From Acidimicrobiia bacterium (GTDB lineage: Bacteria > Actinomycetota > Acidimicrobiia > Acidimicrobiales > SZUA-35), in the NCBI GenBank assembly GCA_029857855.1, contig JAOUGG010000121.1, positions 1-6,945 of the forward strand: a stretch of 6,945 bases of DNA, read 5' to 3'. Position numbers and translations under genes: made by a program. Below, one piece after another: positions 6,096 through 6,945 of the stretch (its first letter is position 1; each line of letters opens with the position of its first letter). A model generated the notes under the pieces. That model made no database searches. It was not told the origin of the DNA and saw only the letters and a program-made list of their open reading frames with translations.

Positions 6096-6868
6096 TGGCC
6101 GACGTCGCCCTCACCGATGCCGATGTCGACCGGATCATCGCCGCCCTGACGCCGTACGGGCTGAATCGGTGCCGCGCCCTGTCGCTCTCCGACGTCGGGG
6201 CCGAGGTGTGGCTGCCGGGACGACGACCCGACGCCTGGGACCCGGCCGGCGAGCCGCCGCGTACGCTCATTCTCATCGGGCACGGTGGCAGATCTCTCTG
6301 GGAGGCCGTCCACGGCGATCCGACCTTCGACTTCGACGGAACACCGGATCCGATCGACACCTGGAGTATCGACCGTTCGGCCACGGCACTCGACCGGGTC
6401 GTGCCGTCGATCGAGCGATGCCTGCTCTATCCGGCGCCGGACTGCCCGATGGACCTGGTGGCCCTCGGCCGGGCCATGGGTTGGCATTCAGCCTCGCCGC
6501 TGGGGCTGGGAATCCACCACGGCTTCGGGTTGTGGTCGGCGTTCCGAGCCCTCTGGCTGCTGGACGTTACCGCCGACCTCTCACCGGCCCCGGTCGCCTC
6601 CGACGTCTGTATCCGCTGCGAGACGCACGATTGCGTGGCCGCCTGCCCGGTCAATGCCGTCGAATTCGGACGGGACTTTGCGGTCAAGAGCTGCCTCGAA
6701 CATCGTTCCAAATTGAACAGTGAATGCGGGGAAACCTGCTTGGCCCGGGCCGCCTGCCCGGTTGGAATTGAACACCGATACGACGGCGACCAGATGGCCT
6801 ATCACTACCGGTTGTCCCGACCGTCGGGCGAGGTGGGAGTCGACGGCGACCTCGATCGGCCCTCCTGA
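6095..6868 (+). CDS. Ferredoxin-like protein with two four-cysteine [4Fe-4S] motifs (QueG-like C-terminus)
   Basis: The product has 257 residues from ATG 6095; an in-frame GTG at 6068 would add 9. The N-terminal two thirds is a globular domain with LILIGHGGRSLWEAV (about 58-72), DPIDTWS and SPLGLGIHHGFGLWSAFRA, a pattern I associate with QueG/RdhA/MMACHC-like proteins. The C-terminus has a clear cluster-binding pattern: Cys172, 175, 180 and 184 (CxxCx4CxxxCP), then Cys200, 211, 215 and 221 (ending ACPVG). These are enough ligands for two [4Fe-4S] clusters, as in epoxyqueuosine reductase and bacterial ferredoxins. It lacks the full QueG length, so it is not queG. A soluble electron carrier or small reductase is likely, with unknown substrate. 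Overlap with the upstream methyltransferase gene indicates one operon. Confidence 0.82.
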   Translation: MADVALTDADVDRIIAALTPYGLNRCRALSLSDVGAEVWLPGRRPDAWDPAGEPPRTLILIGHGGRSLWEAVHGDPTFDFDGTPDPIDTWSIDRSATALDRVVPSIERCLLYPAPDCPMDLVALGRAMGWHSASPLGLGIHHGFGLWSAFRALWLLDVTADLSPAPVASDVCIRCETHDCVAACPVNAVEFGRDFAVKSCLEHRSKLNSECGETCLARAACPVGIEHRYDGDQMAYHYRLSRPSGEVGVDGDLDRPS

Positions 6869-6911
6869 ACGACCTCGAACCGGGCTTCAGTCGGTTTGTG
6901 GACGCAAGAGG

Positions 6912-6917
6912 TAGCAT
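6912..6917 (+). promoter_or_regulatory. Putative -10 box for the gene starting at 6927 (leaderless)
   Basis: TAGCAT fits TAnnnT and ends 9 nt before the ATG at 6927. No ribosome binding site is seen between them. The 58-nt gap after the ferredoxin-like gene otherwise shows only weak complementarity and no clear terminator. Confidence 0.4.
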
Positions 6918-6926
6918 GAAGCTCGT

Positions 6927-6945
6927 ATGGCCGTAACAGATCGAG
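6927..6945 (+). CDS. Start of an unidentified gene, cut by the window edge
   Basis: Six codons (MAVTDR) and one base are visible after ATG 6927. The call rests on position: it follows the ferredoxin-like gene and a TAGCAT box. The overlapping ATG at 6916 stops after six codons. No function can be assigned. Confidence 0.45.

Noticed and set aside
1..6945. CRISPR array, tRNA or rRNA genes, transposase or integrase
   Set aside because: No regularly spaced direct repeats, no cloverleaf-like tRNA segment and no transposase or recombinase motifs were found on either strand.

Overview
The window is GC-rich, with strong G/C third-position preference, GTG starts and promoters placed almost against start codons. 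This style fits a high-GC actinobacterium. The proteins look most like those of Acidimicrobiia-type lineages, but that placement is an impression, since no search was run. All genes read on the + strand.

Positions 1-3625 hold the distal end of a respiratory complex I operon: the C-terminal part of nuoL (cut by the window edge), then complete nuoM and nuoN. Gaps are 54 and 30 nt and each downstream gene has its own Shine-Dalgarno. These three subunits are the antiporter-like proton-pumping modules of the membrane arm, and their key Glu and Lys residues are all present.

Positions about 3644-4327 look like a small inserted cassette between nuoN and the next gene. It carries a DUF559/Vsr-like endonuclease gene that appears broken by a one-base frameshift near 3935. 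It is bracketed by inverted copies of AACTTTGTGCC (3648-3658 and 4312-4322). Two further variants of the motif form the base of a long imperfect hairpin over the end of the gene (4227-4301). Two small stem-loops lie at the 5' side (3657-3685). This coupling of a nuclease gene with inverted palindromic motifs is the most unusual feature of the window.

Positions 4364-5029 encode a P-loop kinase of the uridine kinase/pantothenate kinase-like superfamily. It probably starts from a leaderless or near-leaderless promoter.

Positions 5151-6868 form a two-gene unit. The first gene is a MidA/NDUFAF7-family (DUF185) SAM-dependent methyltransferase. It is joined by a TGATG stop-start overlap to a protein with two four-cysteine [4Fe-4S] motifs at its C-terminus. 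The mitochondrial NDUFAF7 methylates a complex I subunit during assembly, so a MidA homologue close to the nuo operon suggests a shared role in complex I biogenesis. That link is inference. At 6927 another gene seems to begin behind a TAnnnT box, with only six codons visible.
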